Assembly (NCBI GenBank): GCA_020161295.1
Contig: JAIUOA010000003.1
Coordinates: 62,001 to 126,000 of the forward strand
DNA from: Bacillota bacterium
GTDB taxonomy: Bacteria; Bacillota; Clostridia; Peptostreptococcales; Acidaminobacteraceae
DNA length: 64,000 nt
Direction: 5' to 3'
The position numbers were made by a program, and so were the translations under genes. Under the pieces are notes generated by a model. It searched no databases. It was not told the origin of the DNA and was given only the letters and a program-made list of their open reading frames with translations. Shown here piece by piece: positions 45,881 to 54,770 of this stretch; positions within the stretch are counted from its first letter, which is position 1; the number at the start of each line of letters is the position of its first letter.

Positions 45881-48058
45881 CTACTTAGTGACGCGCCATG
45901 TGCCGCTGTAAATTTCTTGAGTGGCTGCATAACCAGAGTATTGTTCTTCCGTAGTGGACGCCTTAAAAGTCCCTTCCAGTTTACCTTCCTCTGTCAGTGT
46001 CGCCTTATAAATCGTGGTCATCGTGACCCCTTCTTCTGTGAGGTCATACCTTAAAGAAAGCTGATCGCCATCGACAGCGACCATATATGGATCGTCCGTT
46101 GGCTCCTCACATTCATACTCCGGAAATGCCGATTTGAAATCCGCCCTGATGGTGGCTGCGAAAGTTCCTTCTTCATCTGCTTTAATGATGGTCACTGTTA
46201 GAGGGACTTCCACTCCGACGACCCCTTCTGCTTGAACGATAGCCTCTCTGATCGATTGCTGGACATCTTCCTCAAAAATATCGAATTCCTCGCACTTTTC
46301 TCCATTTGCGTCTTTTATTTCAGGCACAGATGCCGGGTCATTAAGCGCTTTTTTCATGACATCGATAATCGGCGCTTCTGTGACCACTAGTATACCAGTA
46401 TAAGTACCCACTTGTAGTTCCACTGGTTTCATATAACCAAACTCTTTTAGCTTTTTCAGGTACTCCTCTTCACCAAAGACGTAGCGTGTGCTGATGAGCT
46501 CAGCCAGATGTGAAACGAGCATTTCATTCTCTTTAATTTTACCGACGTTATCTAAGCCACGTGCCTGGTCATGCAAATCGCCATCTCGATAGACGAGATC
46601 AAATCGACCTGTTTCCTTTTGAATTCGTGCGATTTGATTATGAAGACGTGTCAGCATCTGTTCGATACTAGCGTCTTCTGGATACCAAGTTTTTCCTTTA
46701 TCTAGGAGACCCCATTTTTCAAATTGCGCGATGACTTCACGTTGATCCTCTTCCGCTTTTTCGATTTCATCCTCTTGCTTTAAACGTTTCTCAAACTGGA
46801 ATTTTAGATCATTTTTAGCTCTGGTAATCGCCTTCTCTTTTTGTGCGTCTGAGAGTTCTTCCACCGTGACGCCGATGGAATTTGCATAGCGTTTCACCGC
46901 ATCCATCTCGATTTGTCGCGCCACACCTCGCATCTGTTCATAAACCTGATCGAAATCACCCGGATCCACGTCATAACCAAACAGGATGTAGTCATTTGAC
47001 CCTTCCTTATAGGCCTTATATGCCTCTTCGATACCATTAGCCTTCCAATTGTTAATCTTCATATCGATGACTTCCACAGCCACCTTACCCACTTTATAGA
47101 CAGGTGACAACTCTGAAATGGCTTCAGCCAGTTTCATACCAGCGCCGCTATAATCCCCTTCCCAGAGGTAACCAGCCGCTGCTGCAGCAGTTCCCGTCTG
47201 TCCGAAAAGCTCAGAAAGGTTGTCGTTCTCGTAGGCTTCAGCAAAGGTTTTTCCCACCATAGTGGCCACATTCGCCGTGTAGGATGCAAAGTCCTTATTC
47301 ATCAAATCCGTGGCAAGCTTTCCATATTCGAGATTTCCGTACTTCAACTCAGCAAGTACGGCTTTCGCTACGGCTTCAATCTCAGATTGATTTTTTGAAT
47401 TAAACTGTTCCACGAGGATACTTTCGATGACATCTCGCGTCACCTGCTGAACATCACCCTCGATTTGAGACATCCCCCATTGCTGGAGGGCTTTATTCTT
47501 AATAAACTGCTCTTTTCTTTCTGTTTCAGTGAGTTCAGCAGGACCCCATAAAGGGTTGTTAAACACCTCGAAGACTATATAGCCTTCCGTAGGATTCACC
47601 TCCACAGGGGTTGTATAGGACCAACCCGTTTCATCACTGAAGTGCGCCCCCTTGAAACCTTCGAACTCCATTAGTCCATCGAAAACCGAAGCATCGAGTT
47701 TCATTTTGATGCGAATCGGAGCATCTGTACGACGCTGATTACCAGTAATCGTAACATTTATCGGTGAACCGGTTAATGACATCATCGCCTCATCAATCTT
47801 AGGCGCATCAGCATTCTTCTCCACCAGCACAGTCGTTCCATCTGCTAATGCACCCTTCGGAATCGACACTTCGACGCCTTGGTTTACATAATCTCCGATG
47901 ATGGCATCTTCAGCAAAGCTACTCACCGAGCCTAGCTCGGTTGGTTCGCCATTGGCTGTACCTTCAGAATCCGATTTATCGCCACAACCCGTCAGAGCAA
48001 TCATCAAAACCAGTAAAACCCACACAAAACTACCCCATTTTCTCATAACTCGTTTCAT
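45881..48058 (-). CDS. Large lipoprotein with ZU5-like N-terminal domain
   Basis: A 725-residue exported lipoprotein. The signal peptide ends in the lipobox LTGC (cysteine near residue 25). Residues 45-165 resemble a ZU5-type beta domain (GVEVSIPKGALADGTTVLVE, then PIRIKMKLD and WSYTTPVEV). Residues 170-480 are largely helical and charged with coiled-coil character; the last 130 residues are beta-rich (TATIRADF-like FAATIRADF, YSGYAATQEIYSGTWRVTK). No catalytic motif is apparent. ATG at 48058 follows GGGGG. The stop TAG is directly followed by lgt. Confidence 0.75.
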   Translation of the reverse strand: MKRVMRKWGSFVWVLLVLMIALTGCGDKSDSEGTANGEPTELGSVSSFAEDAIIGDYVNQGVEVSIPKGALADGTTVLVEKNADAPKIDEAMMSLTGSPINVTITGNQRRTDAPIRIKMKLDASVFDGLMEFEGFKGAHFSDETGWSYTTPVEVNPTEGYIVFEVFNNPLWGPAELTETERKEQFIKNKALQQWGMSQIEGDVQQVTRDVIESILVEQFNSKNQSEIEAVAKAVLAELKYGNLEYGKLATDLMNKDFASYTANVATMVGKTFAEAYENDNLSELFGQTGTAAAAAGYLWEGDYSGAGMKLAEAISELSPVYKVGKVAVEVIDMKINNWKANGIEEAYKAYKEGSNDYILFGYDVDPGDFDQVYEQMRGVARQIEMDAVKRYANSIGVTVEELSDAQKEKAITRAKNDLKFQFEKRLKQEDEIEKAEEDQREVIAQFEKWGLLDKGKTWYPEDASIEQMLTRLHNQIARIQKETGRFDLVYRDGDLHDQARGLDNVGKIKENEMLVSHLAELISTRYVFGEEEYLKKLKEFGYMKPVELQVGTYTGILVVTEAPIIDVMKKALNDPASVPEIKDANGEKCEEFDIFEEDVQQSIREAIVQAEGVVGVEVPLTVTIIKADEEGTFAATIRADFKSAFPEYECEEPTDDPYMVAVDGDQLSLRYDLTEEGVTMTTIYKATLTEEGKLEGTFKASTTEEQYSGYAATQEIYSGTWRVTK

Positions 48059-48145
48059 AAGTACCCCCATTCTATAAACTCGCCTAATTATAGGGTACCC
48101 AAATTCCGAAGTGATAGCTACATGTACATCAAAAATGGCAATGAC

Positions 48146-48178
48146 AAAAAAGAGCCTCCATATCCATATGGAAGCTCC
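48146..48178 (-). terminator. Terminator of the HD-GYP gene
   Basis: A 12-bp stem GAGCCTCCATAT/ATATGGAAGCTC (one mismatch) with a two-base loop, followed on the minus strand by TTTTTTGTC. Confidence 0.8.
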
Positions 48179-48194
48179 TTATAAATTTTTTGGT

Positions 48195-49219
48195 CTATAA
48201 CACTATACTGGCTTCAAGTACACTAAATACCTTAGCATCATAAATTACACCGACGCTCTCCTTGATAATTCTAAGTGTTTCTTCAGGTGTCATCCCTTTT
48301 CTGTAGATCCGGTCAGAAGTCATGGCGTCATATGCATCAGAAATGGTGATAATTTTGTTAACAAACTGATGTCATCACCCTTGAGCCCATCCGGGTAGCC
48401 ATCTCCACATACATGCTCATGGTGGTGTTTGACGATTTCGACGATCTTTGGATCCATCCCAAGCGCTTCTAATATCTCAGCACCGTATAAAGGATGTTTC
48501 TTCATCTGGGTGAACTCTTCTTCATTTAGCTTACCACTCTTATAGTGAATATGGTCTCTAATCGCAACCTTGCCTAAATCATGTAAAAGTGCACCAATTT
48601 CTAAACGTCTTAAGTCGGTTTTGCTTAGACTAAACTGATTACCCAAATGCATGGCAAGTTCACCGATTCTAACTGAGTGTTGATAGAGTTCAGCGTCCTT
48701 TGGCTGTATAAGTAAGGAAAGCGCTCTAACCGTCCGTTCATCATGACTTTGCTCATCCTCTTCTAACCGTTGGACCACCACTTTCCAATCTTCCAGTGAT
48801 AACATGTGCTGTTTAGTGACGAACTTAATAAAATCCCGTTCTTGCTTAGACGCTATCGCACGGGTCATGATTAAATCTATTTCCCTCTGAAGCCATGGTT
48901 TCATAATAAACCCGGTAATATGCCCATCATTAATAGCATCAACCACCACATCAAAATCGGTATAGCCCGACTTAAGAATCATTTGAAGATCTGGTTTGAG
49001 CTTTTTTGCTTCATGGATTAAGAGTAAACCACTCATCAATGGCATGCGCTGATCTGTAATCAGAATGTCTATAGTCTCGGTTTTAATTTGATTTAGTGCA
49101 TTACGAGGGTCTGATTCACTTATCACCTCTAAAGGCTTTTGATAATTTCTTAGGGTTCGAGTGAGCGAATTAAGGACACCTACTTCATCATCGACGATTA
49201 AAACGCGAAGTTTATTCAT
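48195..49219 (-). pseudogene. HD-GYP response regulator with a C-terminal frameshift
   Basis: The intact part has a receiver domain (residues 1-125; VLIVDDEVG, phosphorylated Asp in ILITDQRMP, Lys in MILKSGY) and an HD-GYP domain (HDLGKVAIRDHIHYKSGKL near 208, HHEHVCGDGYP near 262) that would hydrolyse cyclic-di-GMP. After LLTK the frame is lost and stops 13 codons later. In the next frame the expected end continues: IITISDAYDAMTSDRIYR and on to a TAG at 48195. One missing A in the run ACAAAATTA (near 48352) explains this. ATG at 49219 follows AAAGG. Mutation or sequencing error. Confidence 0.85.
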
Positions 49220-49240
49220 GCTCATTCCTTTCAATCTCAG

Positions 49241-50674
49241 TTATTTTCCTATAACACTGTTTACATATTTAAGTTTTACGTCGATCAGGTAATTGATAAA
49301 CTCAAATTCCTTCCCATACACATTAAAATAGGTTTGCTGAGCTGTTCGTAAATCGTTTAACGTCACATCGATATAATCCTGTAAAATAAAGCCCTTCTCC
49401 GGGTGATAGGCATACCATAGGTCCCCATTTTCTTTAACCCAGCCTTCACCTAAGTCCTCGATGCCCTGTAGTAGCTCATCTGCGATTTGGCGACTTTTCT
49501 GGTCACCTGTGGCCATATGATAATCGTATAGTAGCACCGCTTCTGCTAAGATGTGGTTGAGGGAAGCGTGAACGATCACCCCACTGCCGCTAAAATCGGT
49601 GTAGTCCATGACGAGATAGCCACGATCACTGGTGGGTATTTTATATTGATCACAGTAAACCTTAAAAAACGCGATATGTTTCTCTGCCGCCTCTAAGAAG
49701 GTCCAGTCACGCGTTTTTTTATACGTGTTCACGAGAAACTGCGCGGCGTCTGCATTGAACCGGGTGTCATAAAAAGCGTAGCCTAAACCGTAGTCCGCGC
49801 CTAACCATGATGACATCATAGGGGTCATGAAGTAGCCGCCCTCTGGCATGTTCGTCATCAAATGATTCGCTGAAATCTGGGAAAACAGCTTAGAAAACAG
49901 CGATGCGCCTTCCACTAGGAGCTTGTTCCCCACGTGATAAGCATGGTTATGGTAGAAATGGTTTTCACCCACACCCGAATAGGAATCCGGTACGGGGTAC
50001 ATGTTACCTAAAACGCTGAACTGCCTAGTCAGATCGAAGTCCATCCTGGCTAGGAGGTCGACCTCCTTCGCGTTGTTCCAATAAACCAGCGGCATTTGAC
50101 TTTCGATAAACCAATACTCGCTCAGCACCCCTTCCTTTACAGGTAGCTGAAAATTAAGGCGATTACTTTCGATCATCACCTCAGGACTTACAGCCAGCGC
50201 GCCAGCAGACAGTCGCTCGGTATAACCATCGTAAAGCTCATAAAACTGACCCGATGAAAAGAAATAATCCCGTGATGGCGCTTCGATAAACTGCGCATGC
50301 GAGCCTTCTATTAAACGATGCTCCCTGTACGGTGTAAATTCGCCACCGCTGTAATAGCGAACCATGATCGGTGTATCTCTATCTGCATTTCCCACCAGAG
50401 CGATATGGCGATAAGTGGCATTGCCACTATTGGATTCAAATTTGATTTCAGTTAACTGCCCGATGTGGCCTTTATCATCGGAGACGTTAGAGGTCGTCGT
50501 GGTTTGAACCCCTAAGCTGTTTTCGAGGACAACCTTTGAAACCTCTTTTAAAACGACGTCTCCCGGAAAAACAAATGCCTCTATGTCGGCCTCTGTGTCC
50601 CTGTCGACCTTCGTATAGAGAATACCTGCTGTCACTGCGAAGATGAGCAGGATAAGTAGCGCTTTTTTAAACAT
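49241..50674 (-). CDS. Membrane-anchored alpha-toroid protein (glucuronyl C5-epimerase-like)
   Basis: A 477-residue protein with one N-terminal membrane helix (residues 3-21) and a large external part. The second half (GADYGLGYAFYDTRF, then DAAQFLVNTYKKTRDWTFLEAAEKH and a third helical pair around HASLNHILAEAVLLYDYHMATGD split in place) shows paired helices like an alpha/alpha toroid, resembling the C-terminal domain of D-glucuronyl C5-epimerases and other polysaccharide enzymes. It is only a fold-level guess. GGGGG lies before the ATG. It precedes the HD-GYP gene by about 20 bp and diverges from a polysaccharide deacetylase. Confidence 0.5.
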   Translation of the reverse strand: MFKKALLILLIFAVTAGILYTKVDRDTEADIEAFVFPGDVVLKEVSKVVLENSLGVQTTTTSNVSDDKGHIGQLTEIKFESNSGNATYRHIALVGNADRDTPIMVRYYSGGEFTPYREHRLIEGSHAQFIEAPSRDYFFSSGQFYELYDGYTERLSAGALAVSPEVMIESNRLNFQLPVKEGVLSEYWFIESQMPLVYWNNAKEVDLLARMDFDLTRQFSVLGNMYPVPDSYSGVGENHFYHNHAYHVGNKLLVEGASLFSKLFSQISANHLMTNMPEGGYFMTPMMSSWLGADYGLGYAFYDTRFNADAAQFLVNTYKKTRDWTFLEAAEKHIAFFKVYCDQYKIPTSDRGYLVMDYTDFSGSGVIVHASLNHILAEAVLLYDYHMATGDQKSRQIADELLQGIEDLGEGWVKENGDLWYAYHPEKGFILQDYIDVTLNDLRTAQQTYFNVYGKEFEFINYLIDVKLKYVNSVIGK

Positions 50675-50726
50675 AAATCCCCCAAATAAGTACTATCAAT
50701 TTCAGTATATCATCAACAGATTCTGC

Positions 50727-50755
50727 TTACAAACCATTGGTTTATCTGTTATAAT
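50727..50755 (+). promoter_or_regulatory. Promoter of the polysaccharide deacetylase gene
   Basis: TTACAA, a 17-bp spacer, then a perfect TATAAT, 37 bp before the start. Confidence 0.55.
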
Positions 50756-50792
50756 TTCATTTGTGTGACAACATAATGGGGGAAATTGACAC

Positions 50793-51650
50793 TTGAAAAA
50801 ATTAAAGATGATTATCGTAGCAACCTTTGTACTAATTATTTTAGCCACCTCACTGACACCAGGATTCTCTGCGTCGGACTTAGCACCTGAACCGGTAAAA
50901 ATACCGATTTTAATGTATCATCATATCGCTGAAATCGCTAATACCGAGATGGTCGTCACGCTGGATAAATTCAGAAGTGATATGAGCTACTTGAAAAATG
51001 CGCACTATAACGCCATTTTCGTGGAAGACCTCATCGCCTATCTTAATGGCGTAAAAGAGCTCCCCGAAAACCCGATCATGATTACGTTTGATGATGGCTA
51101 TACCTCGAACTACACCTATGCCTATCCCATCGCAAAAGAGCTCGGCATGAAAATGACCATCTCGATCATCGGATGGTCAATGGGTAGAAGCTTTGAGATG
51201 GATGGCGTAACGCCGATTATTCCGCACTTCACATGGGAGGAAGCAGTGGAGATGACCTCTAGCGGACTAATTAGTCTGCAAAACCATACCTTTGACCTGC
51301 ATTCCCCACCTGGAAAAAGCTTTGCTCAACGATTTAAAGTAAACAGGGGTGTCCTGCCACTTGCAGGAGAGCACCCAAAAGCCTATGAACGACGACTGAC
51401 ACGTGATTTGATGCGTCATTCCATCGATATGCGTGAGAGACTCGGCAAACAGCCAGAAATCATCTGCTATCCTTATGGTGCTTATACGAAGCTCACTGAG
51501 CAACTCGTAAAAAACATGGGCTTCACAGGCTCATTCTCCACAAAACCCGGCGTACGCACGTATGCATCGCTCGATGACCTATGGGAAATGCCTCGATTTA
51601 ACGTGGATGAAACCACCGATCTCAGCACTTTACTTCGTAACGAGAACTGA
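50793..51650 (+). CDS. Polysaccharide deacetylase (NodB/CE4 family)
   Basis: A 285-residue secreted enzyme. Residues 1-27 are a signal peptide (KMIIVATFVLIILATSLTPG). The NodB domain starts at PILMYHHI; the metal and catalytic motif is ITFDDGYTSNY, the HxxxH-type motif is LQNHTFDLH, and the late motif is CYPYGAYTK. It probably removes N-acetyl groups from peptidoglycan or an exopolysaccharide. The start is TTG at 50793 after GGGGG. It diverges from the epimerase-like gene. Confidence 0.9.
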   Translation: MKKLKMIIVATFVLIILATSLTPGFSASDLAPEPVKIPILMYHHIAEIANTEMVVTLDKFRSDMSYLKNAHYNAIFVEDLIAYLNGVKELPENPIMITFDDGYTSNYTYAYPIAKELGMKMTISIIGWSMGRSFEMDGVTPIIPHFTWEEAVEMTSSGLISLQNHTFDLHSPPGKSFAQRFKVNRGVLPLAGEHPKAYERRLTRDLMRHSIDMRERLGKQPEIICYPYGAYTKLTEQLVKNMGFTGSFSTKPGVRTYASLDDLWEMPRFNVDETTDLSTLLRNEN

Positions 51651-51698
51651 TAATTCACAAAAAGTCGACGACTCATCCTAAGGTCTCCAGGTTAATTT

Positions 51699-52118
51699 CT
51701 ACTCGTATAAGCCCACGATCGGCGCATTTTTAGTCAAGTTATCCGAAGAGTGAGGTGCCTGATTATTCAGCACATCCGTATAATCCTTACCTGCTTCGAA
51801 ACGCCCTTGATGAATGCCATTCTTCCAGGCTTCGATGTTCGTCACATCATAAACTTTTCCTTCATAAGCCACATAGGCGGAATTGCCATCTTTACCGTTA
51901 TACTTGGCGAGCTCTTCTGCGGTAAAAACAGGGAGTGCCTCATCACCAGCAGTGGTTTCTTCTGCCACTGTCGTTTCTTCGATGGCTGTGGTTTCTTCGA
52001 TGACTGTGGTTTCCTCCACGGGAGCAGCTGTCGTGCTTTCAGGTGATTTGCTTGAGCAAGCCGTCAGCACCACCGCTGCTATTAATAGTAATGCCCATAT
52101 CGACCATCTATGTTTCAT
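51699..52118 (-). CDS. Cytochrome b5-like heme-binding lipoprotein
   Basis: A 139-residue lipoprotein. The signal peptide ends in the lipobox LTAC (Cys near residue 21). A Thr/Glu linker made of repeated EETTxx units (four 18-bp DNA repeats, 51952-52023) leads to a cytochrome b5-type domain (residues 65-139): FTAEELAKYNGKDG, AYEGKVYDVTNI, and the heme-ligand-like histidines in IHQGRFEAGKDYT and APHSSDN. Such domains carry electrons or bind steroids or haem at the outer face of the membrane. AAGGAGG precedes the ATG. It is divergent from, and likely coregulated with, the small membrane protein at 52268. Confidence 0.85.
   Translation of the reverse strand: MKHRWSIWALLLIAAVVLTACSSKSPESTTAAPVEETTVIEETTAIEETTVAEETTAGDEALPVFTAEELAKYNGKDGNSAYVAYEGKVYDVTNIEAWKNGIHQGRFEAGKDYTDVLNNQAPHSSDNLTKNAPIVGLYE
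51952..52023. repeat. Four 18-bp tandem repeats coding the EETT linker
   Basis: Units begin GTGGTTTCTTC or GTCGTTTCTTC and differ at a few bases. They encode the Thr/Glu linker between the lipid anchor and the b5 domain, whose length may therefore vary between strains. Confidence 0.8.
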
Positions 52119-52158
52119 ATCATCAACCTCCTTATTCTAAAGTAATTGAAAAGATATG

Positions 52159-52241
52159 AAATTTATACCCTACTATTTTACTATAGAATCAAAAAACATT
52201 GAAAAATCAGTGTTAATCTCTCCATAGGTGGGTATAAATTT
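52159..52241. promoter_or_regulatory. Divergent promoter region bracketed by a 12-bp inverted repeat
   Basis: AAATTTATACCC (52159-52170) and its exact complement GGGTATAAATTT (52230-52241) face each other across 59 bp. Each arm ends close to one of the two divergent genes, 40 bp from the b5 lipoprotein start and 26 bp from the membrane protein start, and each contains a TATAAA that can serve as -10 for its own gene. The symmetry suggests paired operators for a common regulator. Confidence 0.65.
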
Positions 52242-52267
52242 TATACAATCTATTATCGGAGGTGACG

Positions 52268-52648
52268 ATGAACCTACATTCCTTACTTAATGTTTTACTA
52301 CTGCTCTATCTGGTGAGCTTTCCCATCGCACTTGAAGTAAATAAAAAAGTGCTCAAAGGAAAAAATAAAAAATTTAATCAAGCCATGAAAATGGGGCGAA
52401 AGGTCCACCCTGTCGTGGGAGTCGTTCTGGTTTTATCTGGCGCGTTACATGGATACTTAAAACTCGGCGGCCAGTTCATGTTCCATACGGGTTCCCTCTT
52501 ACTAATCGCTTTAGCGCTAAATGGCCTACTTGGTTTCATCTACAGAAAAAAACGGTTGAAAAAGCTGGCACTGTTCCACCGAACCCTGGGATTCATCATC
52601 GTCGGCCTATTCCTACTCCACTATTTTAATCCTTGGTTTTTCTTATAG
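52268..52648 (+). CDS. Small His-rich membrane protein, b-type-cytochrome-like
   Basis: A 126-residue protein with four hydrophobic helices. Histidines fall in places that suit haem or quinone binding: RKVHPVVG, GALHGYLK, MFHTGSLL, LFHRTLGF and LLHYF. This resembles minimal cytochrome b561 or ferric reductase-like bundles. No exact family is recognised. The ATG at 52268 lies five bases after GGAGGTG; the frame opens at a GTG two codons earlier. It faces away from a cytochrome b5-like lipoprotein, which makes a joint electron path across the membrane plausible. Confidence 0.65.
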   Translation: MNLHSLLNVLLLLYLVSFPIALEVNKKVLKGKNKKFNQAMKMGRKVHPVVGVVLVLSGALHGYLKLGGQFMFHTGSLLLIALALNGLLGFIYRKKRLKKLALFHRTLGFIIVGLFLLHYFNPWFFL

Positions 52649-54745
52649 CTAAATCGGCTCCTCTAAAAAGGAGCCCTTATTTTTTTGTTTTGCCAGGTAA
52701 AGCTGCAAGTCGGCACGGTGAAGGAGGTCATCATAATCCACATCCCCTTCTACCCAAGCGATGCCACCTGAAATTTTAATCGTCATCTCCCTGCCATCAG
52801 GAAATGCAATGGGGTTTTCTTCAAGCTGCTTATAAAAAGCACGTGCAAGCGCGCGAATCTCATCGTGCGCATCGAAGTCATATAAAAACACCATAAACTC
52901 ATCACCGGAACGCCTTCCGATGACACAGCCCTTTACTTCAAAGGTCATCAGACTTTGTGCAGCCGTCTTGATATATAAATCCCCATATCGGTGACCATAG
53001 GTATCATTAATGTGCTTTAAAAAGTCCAGATCGAACATCAACAGCGCTGCTGTCTTAATCGCGCCACCACTTAAAATACCCATGACCTGCCTTTGAAAGG
53101 CCCCTCTATTATAAATCTCTGTTAAGACATCATAGTCACGGTCAGCCTTGATTTTATTTTTATCCACGATCTCTTCCGTCAAATCCATGACGATCCCCAC
53201 CACACTGGAGTCCGCTTCGTGAAGAACGATTTTAACCCATCGGTCATCATTCACCAGACGGTAAACATTTTCTTCATCGGGTTCAGGCTGTGTCATGGCT
53301 TGTTTGATGTGATCTAAAAATGCCACTTTATCACTGAACAGCATATGGGCTTCATCATCATCAAGTCCTAAGATTACCTTTAGCTGATCCGTGACGAAAA
53401 CCTCATCCGACTGTCGGTTGAATTCGAAGGCACCGATTTTTACGTCGAATAAATCGATGATTCTGGACATCTTCGATGTGGTTTCTATAAGTTTAAAGTT
53501 TGCATTTTCGATGGTCTCCGCTAGAAAATTCAGCTCTGAAAACTGGGTTCTTCCCAGCTCAGTGGCATTCTCGACGCGGATGTCCTTTACCTTTTGCGTA
53601 AGGGCGACGATTGGGTGCGTAAAACGTCTGCTTACGATGAGTCCAGCGATAACCCCTGCGACAATGGATATAAAAAGTGAGGTCCATAAGATACGCTGCA
53701 AACGGTTCGCAAAGGCCATCAAATCGCTATCCGTCATGAAACCGATGAGATACCAAGTCACATTATCATACGGGGTATTATAATTGTATAGACCCATGCG
53801 TTTAACAGAAGCATAAATCGGCTCCGATGCCCGGTGGTTCTCTACGCTAAAGATTTCCTCTACTTCATTCACCGATTCAAAATCAAACGCTTCCTCTAGC
53901 CTTAAGAGCCTTTTCTGAAGTGCATTATTCGTGACGAGCGGAATAATACCATCCGACAAACCATCTTCATAACCGATGATGTAACCAAGTGAATCCTGAG
54001 GCTGTAGATCATGCGCCGGCATAAGCTTGCTTAAATACGGCACTGAAATCTCCACACCGATAATGCCCACGAACTGATTATCACGGTCGTACATCGGAAG
54101 CGTATAGGTGAGGATGTCGATATCGCCATCCTTTAATTTAAAGGGCGTGCTCCAGTAACCGAGATGCTCAAAGGTCTCAGACAGGGCTTCATTGCTTTTT
54201 GGCATGTCATAAAATAGACGATTATCCTCGTTTAGAGATAAATTCAGCTCCCACCCTTCATCCAGAGGAATCCCTAGATTTTGAGAGATTAGTGCTGGGC
54301 CATAAATGAAATACAAATCCTTCAGGTTCTCCGCATTGAGTAACGGGTCGTAATCCCGAAAATAAAGTGCAGGGTGTCTGGAATTCCCCTCCTCCATGAT
54401 GATAAATGCGCCTGTCACCTGAGTCGTCCTCAGCATGTCCACCAAATCCGACTGCACCTCAAAAAAGAAGGCGTCGAGATTTCTTGGATTTGCATCATAC
54501 GCATTTGATATTTTCTCCACATAGGGCGCCACATTGGTCCAGCGGTTCTTCATCTCGTTTTGTATGTACTCTTTGCGGTTTTCCACCTTAACAGAAAACG
54601 CCGAATAGGCGTCCTCCTGAGCTTCAGAAAGGACGCCACCTATAAAAATGCTGCCTAATAATAAGAGCGATTGACCAATGACGAGTATGATGACGAATAC
54701 GGTCATTCGAAAAGGAATCGAATGCCGATCAATAGTAGTTTTCAT
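52649..54745 (-). CDS. Membrane diguanylate cyclase with extracellular sensor domain
   Basis: A 698-residue c-di-GMP synthase. A first membrane helix (residues 12-34), a dCache-like external sensor (35-345), a second helix (near 348-368), a HAMP-like linker, a PAS-like segment (about 430-530) and a C-terminal GGDEF domain follow. The active-site motif is RRSGDEF, with Ser for the first Gly, a variant that is often still active. The substrate motif DLDFLKHINDTYGH is intact. It lies 25 bp after the solute-binding lipoprotein gene on the same strand and is probably cotranscribed. GAGAGG precedes the ATG. Confidence 0.92.
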   Translation of the reverse strand: MKTTIDRHSIPFRMTVFVIILVIGQSLLLLGSIFIGGVLSEAQEDAYSAFSVKVENRKEYIQNEMKNRWTNVAPYVEKISNAYDANPRNLDAFFFEVQSDLVDMLRTTQVTGAFIIMEEGNSRHPALYFRDYDPLLNAENLKDLYFIYGPALISQNLGIPLDEGWELNLSLNEDNRLFYDMPKSNEALSETFEHLGYWSTPFKLKDGDIDILTYTLPMYDRDNQFVGIIGVEISVPYLSKLMPAHDLQPQDSLGYIIGYEDGLSDGIIPLVTNNALQKRLLRLEEAFDFESVNEVEEIFSVENHRASEPIYASVKRMGLYNYNTPYDNVTWYLIGFMTDSDLMAFANRLQRILWTSLFISIVAGVIAGLIVSRRFTHPIVALTQKVKDIRVENATELGRTQFSELNFLAETIENANFKLIETTSKMSRIIDLFDVKIGAFEFNRQSDEVFVTDQLKVILGLDDDEAHMLFSDKVAFLDHIKQAMTQPEPDEENVYRLVNDDRWVKIVLHEADSSVVGIVMDLTEEIVDKNKIKADRDYDVLTEIYNRGAFQRQVMGILSGGAIKTAALLMFDLDFLKHINDTYGHRYGDLYIKTAAQSLMTFEVKGCVIGRRSGDEFMVFLYDFDAHDEIRALARAFYKQLEENPIAFPDGREMTIKISGGIAWVEGDVDYDDLLHRADLQLYLAKQKNKGSFLEEPI
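52656..52687 (+). terminator. Terminator of the membrane protein gene, inside the end of the convergent GGDEF gene
   Basis: Stem GGCTCC/GGAGCC with an eight-base loop, then CTTATTTTTTTG. The two genes' stop codons abut (TAG then, on the other strand, TAG), so the hairpin lies within the last codons of the GGDEF gene. Confidence 0.75.
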
Positions 54746-54770
54746 TTGACCTCTCTCTAAGTCCCCACGA

